The notes: generated by a model from the sequence alone, not told the origin. DNA of 64,000 bases from JAUIAI01 sp963732405 (GCA_963732405.1 CAVSZG010000001.1:2356001-2420000); one strand, 5' to 3'. Shown: positions 52,897 through 62,485, counted from the first letter of the stretch. A program made the numbers and translations.

Positions 52897-54079
52897 TCAG
52901 AGCAATGGCGACTGACGCAGCCGATTGTCCAGGGTGTCGAGAAAACTCAGGCACAGGCCCAATTGTCCGACCTCGACATATTCATCAGGCATGTGCGCAA
53001 CACCGATATCGCCCGGACCGCAGACTACCGTGGGCACGCCGGCCTGAGTCATGAATCCGGCTTCGGTGCCGAAACTGACCCGTCCCGGCGTCAGGCAATT
53101 GCACAGCGGCATGATCGCCTGCGCCAGATGACGGTTGGTGGTTTCATCGAGCCCCGGCGAATTGACCACCTGATCGATGCGGATGTTGCAATCAGGGTTG
53201 ACCGCCTGCATGGCCGGCAGCAACTCGGCGCGGCAGTACCGCTGCAACTCATCGACGATGTGGCCCGCATCGAAACCGGGCAAGGCCCGGATCTCGAACT
53301 TGAATCGGCAGTCCTGGGCGGTGATGTTATGGGCCGTGCCGCCGTGAATCATGCCGGCATGGATGCTCGTATGCGGAAACGCGAAGCCATCGTGACGGCC
53401 TTCATCGAGCAGACGTTTCTGGCGGGCATTGAGCCAGCTGATGATCTCGGCCGCGATCTCGACCGCCGAAATACCCTTGTCGCGCAGGGAAGAATGCACC
53501 GGAAAACCCCGCACATGGCAATCGAAGATTGCCGCGCCCTTGTTGGCCACCACGACCTGCATCAGCGTGGGCTCGCCAATGATGCAGGCGGCCGGCGCAA
53601 TGCCCGGATCCTTGATGATGCCGGTCAGATCCTGGATGCCCTGCATGTTGGTCTCTTCGTTATACGAGAAGCACGACATGGACCGGTTTGCGAAGACCCG
53701 GCCGCGCGAACACGGGCGCGCTGGCCAGTACGCAGGCAATGAAGCCTTTCATGTCAGCCGAACCGCGCGCCTGCAGGCGTTGTCCATCCCGGACCAGCTT
53801 GAACGGGTCGGTCGACCAGGCCTGGCCATCGACAGGCACCACATCCGAGTGGCCGGCCAGCACCAGACCACCGGCCTCGTCGGGGCCAATGCTGGCCAAC
53901 AGGTTTGCATGTTCAGCTGACGCTGTGCGCTGGATGCGGCAGCGGTAGCCCAGCGCATCCAGATGATTGGCCGCCCATTCGATCAGCTCGACATTCGGGC
54001 GACTGCTGACGGTGTCGAACGCCACCAGACGGTCGAGAATCTCGACACTCGGGTCGGTAAGGGAATGAGCGGTAGCCAT
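52897..54079 (-). pseudogene. argE: acetylornithine deacetylase (ArgE/M20 family), frameshifted
   Basis: A dinuclear-zinc deacetylase converting N-acetylornithine to ornithine in arginine synthesis. The first frame has LVAFDTVSSRPNVELIEW, metal His in LAGHSDVVPVDGQAW and Asp in GSADMKGFIA, and ends at a TAA two codons after CTT (53671-53669). The +1 frame then continues SYNEETNMQGIQDL, with IIGEPTLMQVVVANKG, dimerisation-domain sequence, and FGTEAGFMTQAGVPTVVCGP. Removing one base gives 393 residues, the family norm. Whether broken, recoded or a sequence error is unknown. Same strand as and directly upstream of ccmI. Confidence 0.85.
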
Positions 54080-54085
54080 TGATCG

Positions 54086-54099
54086 TTTCCTGCAGGAAA
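54086..54099. promoter_or_regulatory. perfect palindrome containing the argE ribosome binding site
   Basis: TTTCCTGCAGGAAA is a perfect 14-base palindrome; on the minus strand its AGGAAA half is placed about 7 bases before the argE ATG and would be the ribosome binding site. Folding could hide it, or the palindrome may be an operator. Confidence 0.5.
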
Positions 54100-54119
54100 A
54101 CGCATTTTATCCGACCCCG

Positions 54120-54150
54120 CTCGAATACCCGAACGCCAAGGGTATTCGAG
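54120..54150 (-). terminator. long hairpin between the double uvrA gene and argE
   Basis: Perfect 11-base arms CTCGAATACCC and GGGTATTCGAG flank a 9-base loop, 32 bases past the uvrA stop and 41 bases before the argE start. The sequence after the stem on the minus strand is not a T run (GGATAAAAT follows further on), so it may be a weak terminator or an operator near the argE promoter. Confidence 0.5.
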
Positions 54151-54181
54151 GACGTGGCCTGGCCTGTGATCTCGTGCCCGG

Positions 54182-57100
54182 TCAGTGATTCATGAACTGG
54201 CGTAGCGCGGTCGCGGTATGCGAGTTGCCACTGGCCGCAATCGTGGCCGGTGATCCGGCACCGACGATGTGTCCCCCGCCGGCACCGCCCTCGGGGCCCA
54301 GATCGATGATCCAATCGGCTTCGGCCCAGATATCCAGATTGTGTTCGACGACCACGACCGTATTGCCGCCGGCGACCAGGCGGTGCAGCACGCCGATCAA
54401 TTTTTCGACATCGGCCATATGCAGCCCTACCGTTGGCTCATCCAGCACGTATAAGGCATGCTGACGGGCGCGCCGAGCTGCCGGCGAGTCATCCGAACTG
54501 TCCCAGTGGCGCAGTCGGGACAATTCGGTGACGAGCTTGATGCGCTGCGCTTCGCCACCCGACAAGGTCGGGCTCGGCTGCCCCAGGGTCAGATAACCAA
54601 GCCCCACGTCGGTGAGCAGGTTCAAGGGGTGAGCAATGGATCGATGGGCGCTGAAATAATCGGCGGCCTCCTCGACACTCATCCGCAGCACGTCGCCGAT
54701 ACTGCGCCCGCGCAGTTCGATTTCGAGGGTTTCGCGATTGAACCGGCGACCGCCGCAGACATCGCAGGCAACCTTCACGTCGGGCAAAAAACTCATCTCG
54801 ATGGTCTGCTGGCCCTGTCCGTCGCAGCCCGGGCATCGCCCGCCAGCCGTATTGAATGAAAATCGCCCCGGTCCGTAGCCACGCAGTCTGGCCTCGGCTG
54901 CGTCGGCAAACTGCCGTCGGATCGCATCCCAGAAGCCCACATAGGTGGCCGGGCAGGAACGCGGTGTTTTGCCGATCGGTGTCTGATCGACTTCCAGCAC
55001 CCGGTCGAAAGCCTGCCAGCCCTCGATCGCCGTCACACCCTCGAGGGGCGGCAGGCGGCGACCGCGTTGGCGCTGGCTGTTCACCAGCGCTCTGACATTA
55101 CGCAGCAACACGTCGCGCGCGAGGGTCGATTTGCCGGACCCCGATACACCGGTGATGACGGTCAGGCTGCCCAGCGGCAATCGGGCATTCACCTGTTGCA
55201 GATTGTGCAGATGGGCGCCGCTGAGCGTGAGCCAGCGGGGCTGGGCGTCATCGGTGTCCGGTGACGCGTCAGCACAGACGCGCATTGGATGCTGCAACGG
55301 CTGGGCCAGGAAGCGCCCGGTCACGCTCGCCGGGTGGTCCATCAGATCGCGCAGACTGCCGCTGGCCACCACTTCGCCACCGAGCTTGCCGGCGCGTGGT
55401 CCGATGTCGATCAGATGATCGGCGCGCCGCATCGTATCTTCATCATGTTCAACCACGAGCAAGGTGTTGCCCTTGTCCCGCAGTTTGACCAGCGTATCCA
55501 GCAGGATCTGGTTGTCATGCGGATGAAGACCGATGGTTGGCTCATCCAGCACATAACAGACACCTTGCAGGTTCGAGCCCAGTTGCGCGGCCAGCCGGAT
55601 CCGCTGCGCCTCGCCGCCCGACAGCGAGGGTGCGGCCCGATCGAGTGACAGGTAGCCCAGGCCCACCGAGGCCAGAAAATGCAGGCGTGACTGGATTTCG
55701 TCTAGCAGATCGCGGCCGATCGCGGTTTCCCGCTCATCCAGTTGCCAGCCCTGCAGCCAGTCGATTGCCTCATGGATCGGCCGGGCTGTGGCCTGGGCGA
55801 TCGATTCATCCTTCAGGCGAACGGCCAGAGCGGTGGGGTTCAATCGCTGTCCCTCGCAAGCCGGGCATTCGCCCAGTTCGACCACCTCGTCGTCGTCATC
55901 GTCCTTGCTTTTCTTGCGATCGCCGCTGCGGTCGGTGAGCTGGTCGACCAGTTTTTCAGCCGCCACGCCGATCGCGCCGCTGGTGGTGTCATGGTCGGCG
56001 CCGTTACCGTGACGCTCATCAACCTCAGGGCGATAGGGCAGCTCAACGCCGGTTCCGAGGCAGTCATCGCACCAGCCGAGCTTGGAATTGAATGAGAACA
56101 ATCTGGGGTCGGGTTCTGCGAAGCTGGTCCCGCAGGACGGACAGGCGCGCGAGGTGGAAAAGATCCGGGTTTCGATGGCCGCATCGGCGCCATCCAGCCG
56201 GCCCGCCGCGATCGCGGCGCGCAGATTCTCCAGCGGCGAGGCAATCATGACCACGCCCTTGCCCAGTGCCAGGGCCTCGCGCAAGGACGCGCGCAGCACG
56301 GCCTCGTCCGCCGGGTTGACCGTGAGATCGGCGACTGGCAATTCGATGTTGTGCTCGATATAACGATCGATCCGGGGGAACTTCAGCGTTGGCAGAAACA
56401 GGCCATCGACCCGCAGGTGGGTGAAGCCCTTGTTGCGCGCCCATTTGGCCAGGTCGGTGTAGACCCCCTTGCGCGCCACCACCAGCGGCGCGAGCAGCCC
56501 GATGTGCTGACCCTTGTAGTCGCGCATGATGCGGGCGGCGATGGCATCGAAGGTCTGCGGTTCGATCGCCACCCGGCACTGCGGACAATGCTGCCGCCCC
56601 AGTTTCACATACAACAATCTCAGGAAGTGATAGACCTCGGTGAGCGTGGCCACAGTGGACTTTCTGCCGCCACGGCTGGTGCGCTGCTCGATCGCCACGG
56701 TGGGTGGAATGCCGAACACGCCATCCACATCCGGCCGGCTTGCCGGCTGAACGAACTGCCGGGCATAAGCGTTGAGCGACTCAAGATAACGGCGCTGGCC
56801 TTCGCCGAATACGACGTCGAAGGCCAAGGTGCTCTTACCGGAACCCGATACCCCGGTGATCACGGTCAACTGGTTGCGTGGGATCGTCACCTCGATATTC
56901 TTGAGGTTGTTCTCGCGGGCATGATGAACCACGATGGCGTCACGAGCCAGATCGCGCATCCGGGAGTGCTGCGTCGGTTCGTAGCCCGATCCGATATCCG
57001 AGGCGAACAACGGATGCGCCTTGGCAACCGTGGCGCCGTCGATCGCCTGGCGATAATCGGCCAGCGCGCGAGCTGTGTGGGTCTGGCCGGCATCGGCCAG

Positions 57101-60100
57101 CGTCTGCGGGTCGCCTTCGGCAATCAGCCGCCCGCCACCTTCGCCACCTTCAGGGCCCAGATCGATGAGCCAGTCGGCCGCCCACATCACGTCCAGATTG
57201 TGTTCGATCACGAGCAGGGAATGTCCTGCCGCCAGCAGCTTGCGAAAGGCGCCGATCAACCGGGCCACGTCATCAAAATGCAGGCCGGTGGTGGGCTCGT
57301 CGAATACGAATAGCGTGCCACCCCTGGCCTTGCGGCGTCGACCGGCCAGCGTTTGAGCTTCGGCGAGAAAGCCGGCGAGCTTGAGGCGCTGGGCCTCGCC
57401 ACCCGAGAGCGTGGGCACTGGTTGGCCAAGCCGCAGGTAATCCAGGCCCACGTCGGACAATGGGCGCAGACGCTGGCGGATCTCGACACTCTCGCCGAAA
57501 AACTGCAAGGCTTCATGTACCGTGAGTTCGAGCACATCGGCCACCGACAGTGCGCCAAAGCCCTGGCCATCGGCGCGCAGCGCGGCGCGCGCCCCGTTGA
57601 TGGCCACATCGAGGGTCTCGGGGCGGTAGCGGCTGCCGTTGCAGTCCGGGCAGCGCAGGTAGACATCGGAAAGGAATTGCATTTCCACATGTTCGAAACC
57701 ATTGCCCCGGCAGGTCGGGCATCGCCCATCGCCCGAGTTGAAGCTGAACGTGCCCGGCAGGTAGCCCCGCTCACGAGCTGTCGATTGCTGGGCGAACAGC
57801 TTGCGGATCGGTTCGAAGGCGCCCACATAACTGACCGGATTGCTGCGCGCGGTCTTGCCGATCGGTGACTGATCGACAAAGGCCACGTCATCGAGCCAGT
57901 CGTCGCCAAGCAGGCGGTGAAAGCGCCCGGGCGTTTCGGTGGGCCGACCTTTGGCCTTGAGCAGGGCAGGCAGCAGGACATTCTGGATGAGGGTCGATTT
58001 GCCGCTGCCCGATACGCCGGTCACGCAGACGAACCGGGACATCGGGATGGCAACGGTGACCGCCTGCAGATTGTTTTCGTGCGCGCCCTCCAGCACCAGA
58101 CGCGGAGTCGATGCGACAATCGGTTGTCGGTGTCCGGTATCGATGCGCTTTCGTCCGGCCAGATAATCGGCGGTGAGCGTGCGGGCGGCCCGCAACTGAT
58201 CGGGTGTGCCCTGAAACACGATGTGCCCGCCGCGCTCGCCCGGTCCGGGGCCGATGTCGATCACCCGGTCGGCCGCGAACATCACCTGCGGATCATGCTC
58301 GACCACCAGCAGCGAGTTGCCGGCATCACGCAGGCGTTGCATGACGGCGATGATGCGGTTCATGTCGCGTGGGTGCAGGCCGATCGAAGGCTCGTCGAGC
58401 ACGAACAAGGTGTTCACCAGCGAGGTGCCCAGCGCCGTGGTGAGATTGATCCGCTGCACCTCACCACCGGACAAGGTGCGCGACTGCCGGTCCAGGGTGA
58501 GATAGGACAAGCCGACCTCATGCAGATAGGCGAGCCGGGCCCGCAACTCGGTGAGCAGGATATCGAGCGCTTCAGCCTCGCCGCCGCGGCTGCCGGCAAC
58601 CGGCGCACGATCGGCCTGATCGATCGCCAGCCTTTGGAAGAACCGGGCCAGCCTGGCGACCGGCAGCAACATCAGGTCGTGAAGGCACAGGCCTGGCAGG
58701 GTGTCGATGGCCTGGGCGGGCCACTGGACCCCCCGTGGAATGAACAGATCATGAACCGGCCGCCCTGTCGTGTCCGAGTCCGAGTCCGAGTCCGAGTCGA
58801 CCACACCGCGGGCCAGATCGGCCGCCCCCCGGTCACCGATCCGCCAGAGCAGCGCCTCGGTCTTGAGGCGGGCGCCCTCGCAGACCGTACACGGTGTATA
58901 GGCCCGATAGCGGGACAACAACACCCGCACGTGCATCTTGTAAGCCTTGCTTTCCAGCCATTTGAAAAATCGATCCAGGCCGTACCACTGGGTGTTGTAA
59001 TTGCCCTTGAAGTCGGCGTCGCCGTCGATCACCCAGCGCCGGTCGGCATCGGATAGATCGCGCCAGGGTGTGTCGAGGGCCACGCCGCGACGCTGGGCAT
59101 GCTTGACCATGTCGCGCTGGCTTTCCTTCATTTTTTCGCCCTGCCAGATCTTGATCGCGCCCTGGCGAAGCGTGCGGCCCTCGTCAGGGATGACCAGACC
59201 CATGTCGACGCCGATCACGCGACCAAAGCCACGACAGGTTTCGCAGGCACCCAATGGCGAATTGAACGAGAACATGCTGGGTAGCGGATCGCCATAGGCG
59301 ATATCGCAGGGTGCGCAATGCAGATCGGCGCTGAAGCGCCAGGTCGGCGCATCGGACGAATCCCCGGCGAAGACACTGATCCGGCCATGGCCTCGATGCA
59401 TGGCCATTTCGACGGCCTCGGCAATCCGCGATCGTTCGACCGCGCTATGACGGAACCGGTCCTGCACCACATGGAGCAACAGGCTCGTGTCGTCGCGCGG
59501 TTCACGGTGATGGATCCGGGTGTATCCCTGGGCGAGCAGGTGCGCCTGGACCTCCTCTTCAGTAAAGCTGGCGGGCACGAGCACGGGAAAGCACAGGATC
59601 AGTCGTGGATCGCCCGCGGCGGGCGCCAGCGTGGCGAGGGCATCGACCACTGACCCGACATCGTCGCGCCCGACCGGCTGGGCGCAGCGCCGGCAGACCA
59701 GGCGGCCCAGACGCGCAAACAGAAGTTTCAGGTGATCATTGATCTCGGTCATGGTGCCGACCGTGGAGCGCGAGGTGCGAACCGGATTGGTCTGGTCGAT
59801 CGCGATGGCGGGGGGGACGCCGTCGATACGATCCACCTGCGGCTTGTCCATGCGGTCGAGGAACTGCCGTGCATAGGCCGAGAAGGTCTCGACATACCGT
59901 CGTTGTCCCTCGGCATAGATCGTGTCGAACACGAGCGATGACTTGCCCGACCCCGAGACGCCGGTCACCACCACCAGTTCGCCGGTCGGGATGTCCAGCG
60001 ACAGATTCTTGAGATTGTTCTGGCGCGCGCCACGAACCTGGATCGCGCGACGCCATGACGCGCCGAGATAACGGCCCTCGGGTTCGATGGCATCGGCAAT

Positions 60101-60145
60101 GTCATCCGGGGAGTCCGTGCCGTGGCGGCGCGACTGGTCGGTCAT
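54182..60145 (-). CDS. double-length UvrA-like ABC ATPase (tandem UvrA fusion)
   Basis: At 1987 residues this is about twice normal UvrA. Each half is a complete UvrA: four Walker A motifs of the form GVSGSGKS lie near residues 65, 712, 1100 and 1668, and four LSGGE signatures near 558, 913, 1508 and 1858. Each half has a zinc-hook module ending in CPTCRGNGFEHVEMQF / CPGCDGQGQQTIEMSF. The halves join near residue 1075 and are diverged, so the duplication is old. The second half has an acidic Lys/Asp-rich insert (DRKKSKDDDDDE). Similar giant UvrA paralogues exist in other proteobacteria, with unclear roles; nucleotide-excision repair or DNA-lesion binding is inferred. No LexA box seen. Confidence 0.93.
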   Translation of the reverse strand: MTDQSRRHGTDSPDDIADAIEPEGRYLGASWRRAIQVRGARQNNLKNLSLDIPTGELVVVTGVSGSGKSSLVFDTIYAEGQRRYVETFSAYARQFLDRMDKPQVDRIDGVPPAIAIDQTNPVRTSRSTVGTMTEINDHLKLLFARLGRLVCRRCAQPVGRDDVGSVVDALATLAPAAGDPRLILCFPVLVPASFTEEEVQAHLLAQGYTRIHHREPRDDTSLLLHVVQDRFRHSAVERSRIAEAVEMAMHRGHGRISVFAGDSSDAPTWRFSADLHCAPCDIAYGDPLPSMFSFNSPLGACETCRGFGRVIGVDMGLVIPDEGRTLRQGAIKIWQGEKMKESQRDMVKHAQRRGVALDTPWRDLSDADRRWVIDGDADFKGNYNTQWYGLDRFFKWLESKAYKMHVRVLLSRYRAYTPCTVCEGARLKTEALLWRIGDRGAADLARGVVDSDSDSDSDTTGRPVHDLFIPRGVQWPAQAIDTLPGLCLHDLMLLPVARLARFFQRLAIDQADRAPVAGSRGGEAEALDILLTELRARLAYLHEVGLSYLTLDRQSRTLSGGEVQRINLTTALGTSLVNTLFVLDEPSIGLHPRDMNRIIAVMQRLRDAGNSLLVVEHDPQVMFAADRVIDIGPGPGERGGHIVFQGTPDQLRAARTLTADYLAGRKRIDTGHRQPIVASTPRLVLEGAHENNLQAVTVAIPMSRFVCVTGVSGSGKSTLIQNVLLPALLKAKGRPTETPGRFHRLLGDDWLDDVAFVDQSPIGKTARSNPVSYVGAFEPIRKLFAQQSTARERGYLPGTFSFNSGDGRCPTCRGNGFEHVEMQFLSDVYLRCPDCNGSRYRPETLDVAINGARAALRADGQGFGALSVADVLELTVHEALQFFGESVEIRQRLRPLSDVGLDYLRLGQPVPTLSGGEAQRLKLAGFLAEAQTLAGRRRKARGGTLFVFDEPTTGLHFDDVARLIGAFRKLLAAGHSLLVIEHNLDVMWAADWLIDLGPEGGEGGGRLIAEGDPQTLADAGQTHTARALADYRQAIDGATVAKAHPLFASDIGSGYEPTQHSRMRDLARDAIVVHHARENNLKNIEVTIPRNQLTVITGVSGSGKSTLAFDVVFGEGQRRYLESLNAYARQFVQPASRPDVDGVFGIPPTVAIEQRTSRGGRKSTVATLTEVYHFLRLLYVKLGRQHCPQCRVAIEPQTFDAIAARIMRDYKGQHIGLLAPLVVARKGVYTDLAKWARNKGFTHLRVDGLFLPTLKFPRIDRYIEHNIELPVADLTVNPADEAVLRASLREALALGKGVVMIASPLENLRAAIAAGRLDGADAAIETRIFSTSRACPSCGTSFAEPDPRLFSFNSKLGWCDDCLGTGVELPYRPEVDERHGNGADHDTTSGAIGVAAEKLVDQLTDRSGDRKKSKDDDDDEVVELGECPACEGQRLNPTALAVRLKDESIAQATARPIHEAIDWLQGWQLDERETAIGRDLLDEIQSRLHFLASVGLGYLSLDRAAPSLSGGEAQRIRLAAQLGSNLQGVCYVLDEPTIGLHPHDNQILLDTLVKLRDKGNTLLVVEHDEDTMRRADHLIDIGPRAGKLGGEVVASGSLRDLMDHPASVTGRFLAQPLQHPMRVCADASPDTDDAQPRWLTLSGAHLHNLQQVNARLPLGSLTVITGVSGSGKSTLARDVLLRNVRALVNSQRQRGRRLPPLEGVTAIEGWQAFDRVLEVDQTPIGKTPRSCPATYVGFWDAIRRQFADAAEARLRGYGPGRFSFNTAGGRCPGCDGQGQQTIEMSFLPDVKVACDVCGGRRFNRETLEIELRGRSIGDVLRMSVEEAADYFSAHRSIAHPLNLLTDVGLGYLTLGQPSPTLSGGEAQRIKLVTELSRLRHWDSSDDSPAARRARQHALYVLDEPTVGLHMADVEKLIGVLHRLVAGGNTVVVVEHNLDIWAEADWIIDLGPEGGAGGGHIVGAGSPATIAASGNSHTATALRQFMNH
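58773..58798. repeat. TCCGAG hexanucleotide microsatellite inside the uvrA-like gene
   Basis: Four uninterrupted copies of TCCGAG plus a partial copy. On the coding strand they specify alternating Asp-Ser residues (VDSDSDSDSDTTG) in the first UvrA half. Six-base changes in copy number would keep the frame. Confidence 0.85.
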
Positions 60146-60389
60146 GAAAACGCTCTTGAATGGCGGTGGACGTGTGCCGTGCGGATGGCCCGGCCAACGT
60201 GCCTGGTTCGGAGTGCAGGGTGGGTAAGGCTACTACCGTTGATCGAGATCAGCCACCGGCGCATGGGCGCAAGTCGTGACGGCAAACCCGTGTCGGGGTC
60301 AGGTACTTGAAAGTGCCGATCGGCCGCTCCATGTACGATGCTGTTGAGATTGATGCGAGGACTTCTTGCCAATTCATATCGGTATCCAG

Positions 60390-60794
60390 ATGAACCATGA
60401 TCCGCGCCTGTCGTATCGCAACGCCGCACATCGCGGACTGACCCAACCGGGATGGTTTACGCGAATCGTGGCGGTTTCGCTGGGCAGTCTGATGCTGGGC
60501 GCTGCGGTGGTTGCCGCCGTGATGTTCTCATTGATCGTGTTGCCGGTGATCCTGTTGGTCGGTGCGGTCGGTGTGGGGTATCTGTGGTTCAAGACCCGTC
60601 CGTTGCGCCGGCAACTCAATGAGCAGATGCAGGCTATCCGGGCCGAGTTCGATCGGCAGGCCGCGGGTGCGGGTAGGGACGGTGGGTCGGATCGTTCCGG
60701 GTCCGGTGCCACGGCGGGCGCGGGTTCGCGGTCCGCCCGGACCGGCGATGTGCTCGATGGTGACTATATCCAGGAAGCCCGGCACGACAAATAA
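60390..60794 (+). CDS. small membrane protein of unknown function
   Basis: A 134-residue protein with a continuous hydrophobic region (GSLMLGAAVVAAVMFSLIVL and VILLVGAVGVGYLWFKT, probably two helices) followed by a charged Gly/Ser/Arg-rich tail ending DVLDGDYIQEARHDK. The D-G-D-Y-I-Q-E end recurs in small proteobacterial membrane proteins without function. The start is undecided: ATG 60390 lacks a good ribosome binding site, while a TTG at 60366 has GAGGA 4 bases upstream and would add MPIHIGIQ. Divergent from the uvrA-like gene with about 240 bases between. Confidence 0.65.
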   Translation: MNHDPRLSYRNAAHRGLTQPGWFTRIVAVSLGSLMLGAAVVAAVMFSLIVLPVILLVGAVGVGYLWFKTRPLRRQLNEQMQAIRAEFDRQAAGAGRDGGSDRSGSGATAGAGSRSARTGDVLDGDYIQEARHDK

Positions 60795-60811
60795 GCGCTG
60801 TTGCACCGTGC

Positions 60812-61525
60812 TCAGTCCGCCGATTTGGCGGCATGCAAAACGTCTTGCAGGTCGAGCCCGGTCAATGTCTTCACCGATCGCATCAGGAAGATGAATACGC
60901 CGATCATCATCAGCATCGACGGGATCGCAATCATCGGATAGCTGAGCAAGGTCATTTTGCCCAGTTCCTCATTGAAGGCCTCGGTGCCTGCCGGGCTTGT
61001 CACGAGCCATTTGGCCAGTATGTAGTTCATGGCAGACGAGAAAAAGAAGGTGCCCGCCAGCAGCAGGGTGGCCAGGCGCAATCGTGAGTCGAAAATCTGT
61101 TCCGAATCGTGTGATTTCAGCGCCGCCTGGATCCGATCGACATTGACCACCGAGGGGTTGTAGAGCAGGGTGCGAATCAGCGGATATCCGGTCCAGACCG
61201 ACCCGAGAACCACCAGTCCGATGAGCCCGGGAATCGCCGCCTCCTTCACCGCCAGCCATTCGGGCCCGAGTTCGAGCAGGCCGATGCCACCAGTCAGCAA
61301 CACACTCACCAGGCCCAGCACGGCAAACCAGTTGACCTTGCGCTGGCCCACCAGATCGTAAAGACCCCAGGCCAGGGGCAGGGACAGTGCGAGCAGCAGA
61401 CCGCCGACCGCCCCCAGCCGCTCGGGTCCGCTGAGTTTCATCAGGATAATCGAGGGCAGGACGACAGTGACTGCAATCAGCAACAGCGGATTGGATTGCC
61501 GGGCCGTTCTGGGCGATGTACTCAT
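60812..61525 (-). CDS. VC0807-family multi-pass membrane protein
   Basis: A 237-residue protein with about six helices: LLLIAVTVVLPSIILMKLSG, VGGLLLALSLPLAWGLYDLV, VNWFAVLGLVSVLLTGGIGL, EAAIPGLIGLVVLGSVW and two more. KLSGPERLG, KEAAIPGLIGL and YPLIRTLLYNPSVVNVDRIQ are conserved landmarks of the VC0807 family, which is distantly related to YciB-like septation proteins. No biochemical function is known. Divergent from the EamA gene with only 36 bases between. Confidence 0.82.
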   Translation of the reverse strand: MSTSPRTARQSNPLLLIAVTVVLPSIILMKLSGPERLGAVGGLLLALSLPLAWGLYDLVGQRKVNWFAVLGLVSVLLTGGIGLLELGPEWLAVKEAAIPGLIGLVVLGSVWTGYPLIRTLLYNPSVVNVDRIQAALKSHDSEQIFDSRLRLATLLLAGTFFFSSAMNYILAKWLVTSPAGTEAFNEELGKMTLLSYPMIAIPSMLMMIGVFIFLMRSVKTLTGLDLQDVLHAAKSAD

Positions 61526-61561
61526 GAATGGAATGATCCGGATGGTTTTGGTGCCGGCGTG

Positions 61562-62485
61562 ATGATACGCTCGACGTCCATGCCCGCCACCGTACCCCGT
61601 CAGGCGCTGGTTCTGCTTGTTATCCTGACCCTGGTCTGGGGCACGAACTGGCCGCTGTTCCCGCTCGCCGTGCGCGAAATCTCCATCTGGACGTTTCGCG
61701 CCGTGTCACTGGCCTGCGCCGGTCTGGGGCTGCTGATCCTGGCCAGGATTCGCGGTCAGTCGCTGCAGATTCCCCGCCGTTACTGGACGACGGTGGTGCT
61801 TGCCTCGCTTTGTTACCTGGTGGTGTGGAATATCGCCAGCACCTACTCGGCCGTATCGATCGCCTCGGGTCAGTCGGCCGTGCTGGGCTTCACGATGCCC
61901 TTGTGGGCGGCCCTGATCAACCGGGTGATCTTCGGCGAGGCTTTGTCATGGCGCATGCTGATTGCCGTGGCCCTGGGTGGGCTGGCCGTGGCGGCATTGA
62001 TGGTGCCGGGGCTGCAGCGTTATGCCGATGCGCCACTGGGCTTCGCGGCCGGCCTGATCGCCGGCGTTGGCTGGGCGGCCGGCACCTTGATCCTCAAGCG
62101 CGGCGATGTTCAGGTCGCCTCCCTGGTATTGACGGCCTGGCAGATGTTGATCGCCGCGATACCGATCACGGTGATTGCATTCATGCTGGCCGATGGGCCG
62201 TGGTTCATGCCCGACCGGACGTCGATCCTGGTGATCGCCTGGATCATCCTGATCCCGATGTCGATCGGCAATGTCACCTGGTTTTCGATCGTGCGGCTGC
62301 TGCCGGCAAATCTTGCCGGCCTATCGGTCATCATGACGCCCGTGGTCGCGATGTTATCGGGCGCATTCGTGCACGCTGAGCCGCTTGGACCGCTACAATG
62401 GTTGGCAATGCTGTGCTCGGCCAGTGCGTTGTCTCTTGCATTGCTCAAGCCGGCAGCGCCCCGCCGCGATTCCGCTGATCATTGA
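61562..62485 (+). CDS. EamA/DMT-superfamily transporter
   Basis: A 307-residue ten-helix drug/metabolite transporter with two EamA repeats: LVILTLVWGTNWPLFPLAVR opens the first and FAAGLIAGVGWAAGTLILKR the second. SGQSAVLGFTMPLWAALINR and LPANLAGLSVIMTPVVAMLS are the matching helix-4/9 regions. The first ATG (61562) or the one at 61580 could be used. Substrate unknown; exporters of amino acids or metabolites are common in the family. Confidence 0.88.
   Translation: MIRSTSMPATVPRQALVLLVILTLVWGTNWPLFPLAVREISIWTFRAVSLACAGLGLLILARIRGQSLQIPRRYWTTVVLASLCYLVVWNIASTYSAVSIASGQSAVLGFTMPLWAALINRVIFGEALSWRMLIAVALGGLAVAALMVPGLQRYADAPLGFAAGLIAGVGWAAGTLILKRGDVQVASLVLTAWQMLIAAIPITVIAFMLADGPWFMPDRTSILVIAWIILIPMSIGNVTWFSIVRLLPANLAGLSVIMTPVVAMLSGAFVHAEPLGPLQWLAMLCSASALSLALLKPAAPRRDSADH

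Noticed and set aside
53429..53920. Plus-strand frame opposite argE
   Set aside because: Shadow of the argE coding region; no motif or start signal.
57917..59056. Plus-strand frame of 379 codons opposite the uvrA-like gene
   Set aside because: Mirror frame of a strongly conserved gene, with low-complexity Arg/Gln/Gly composition.
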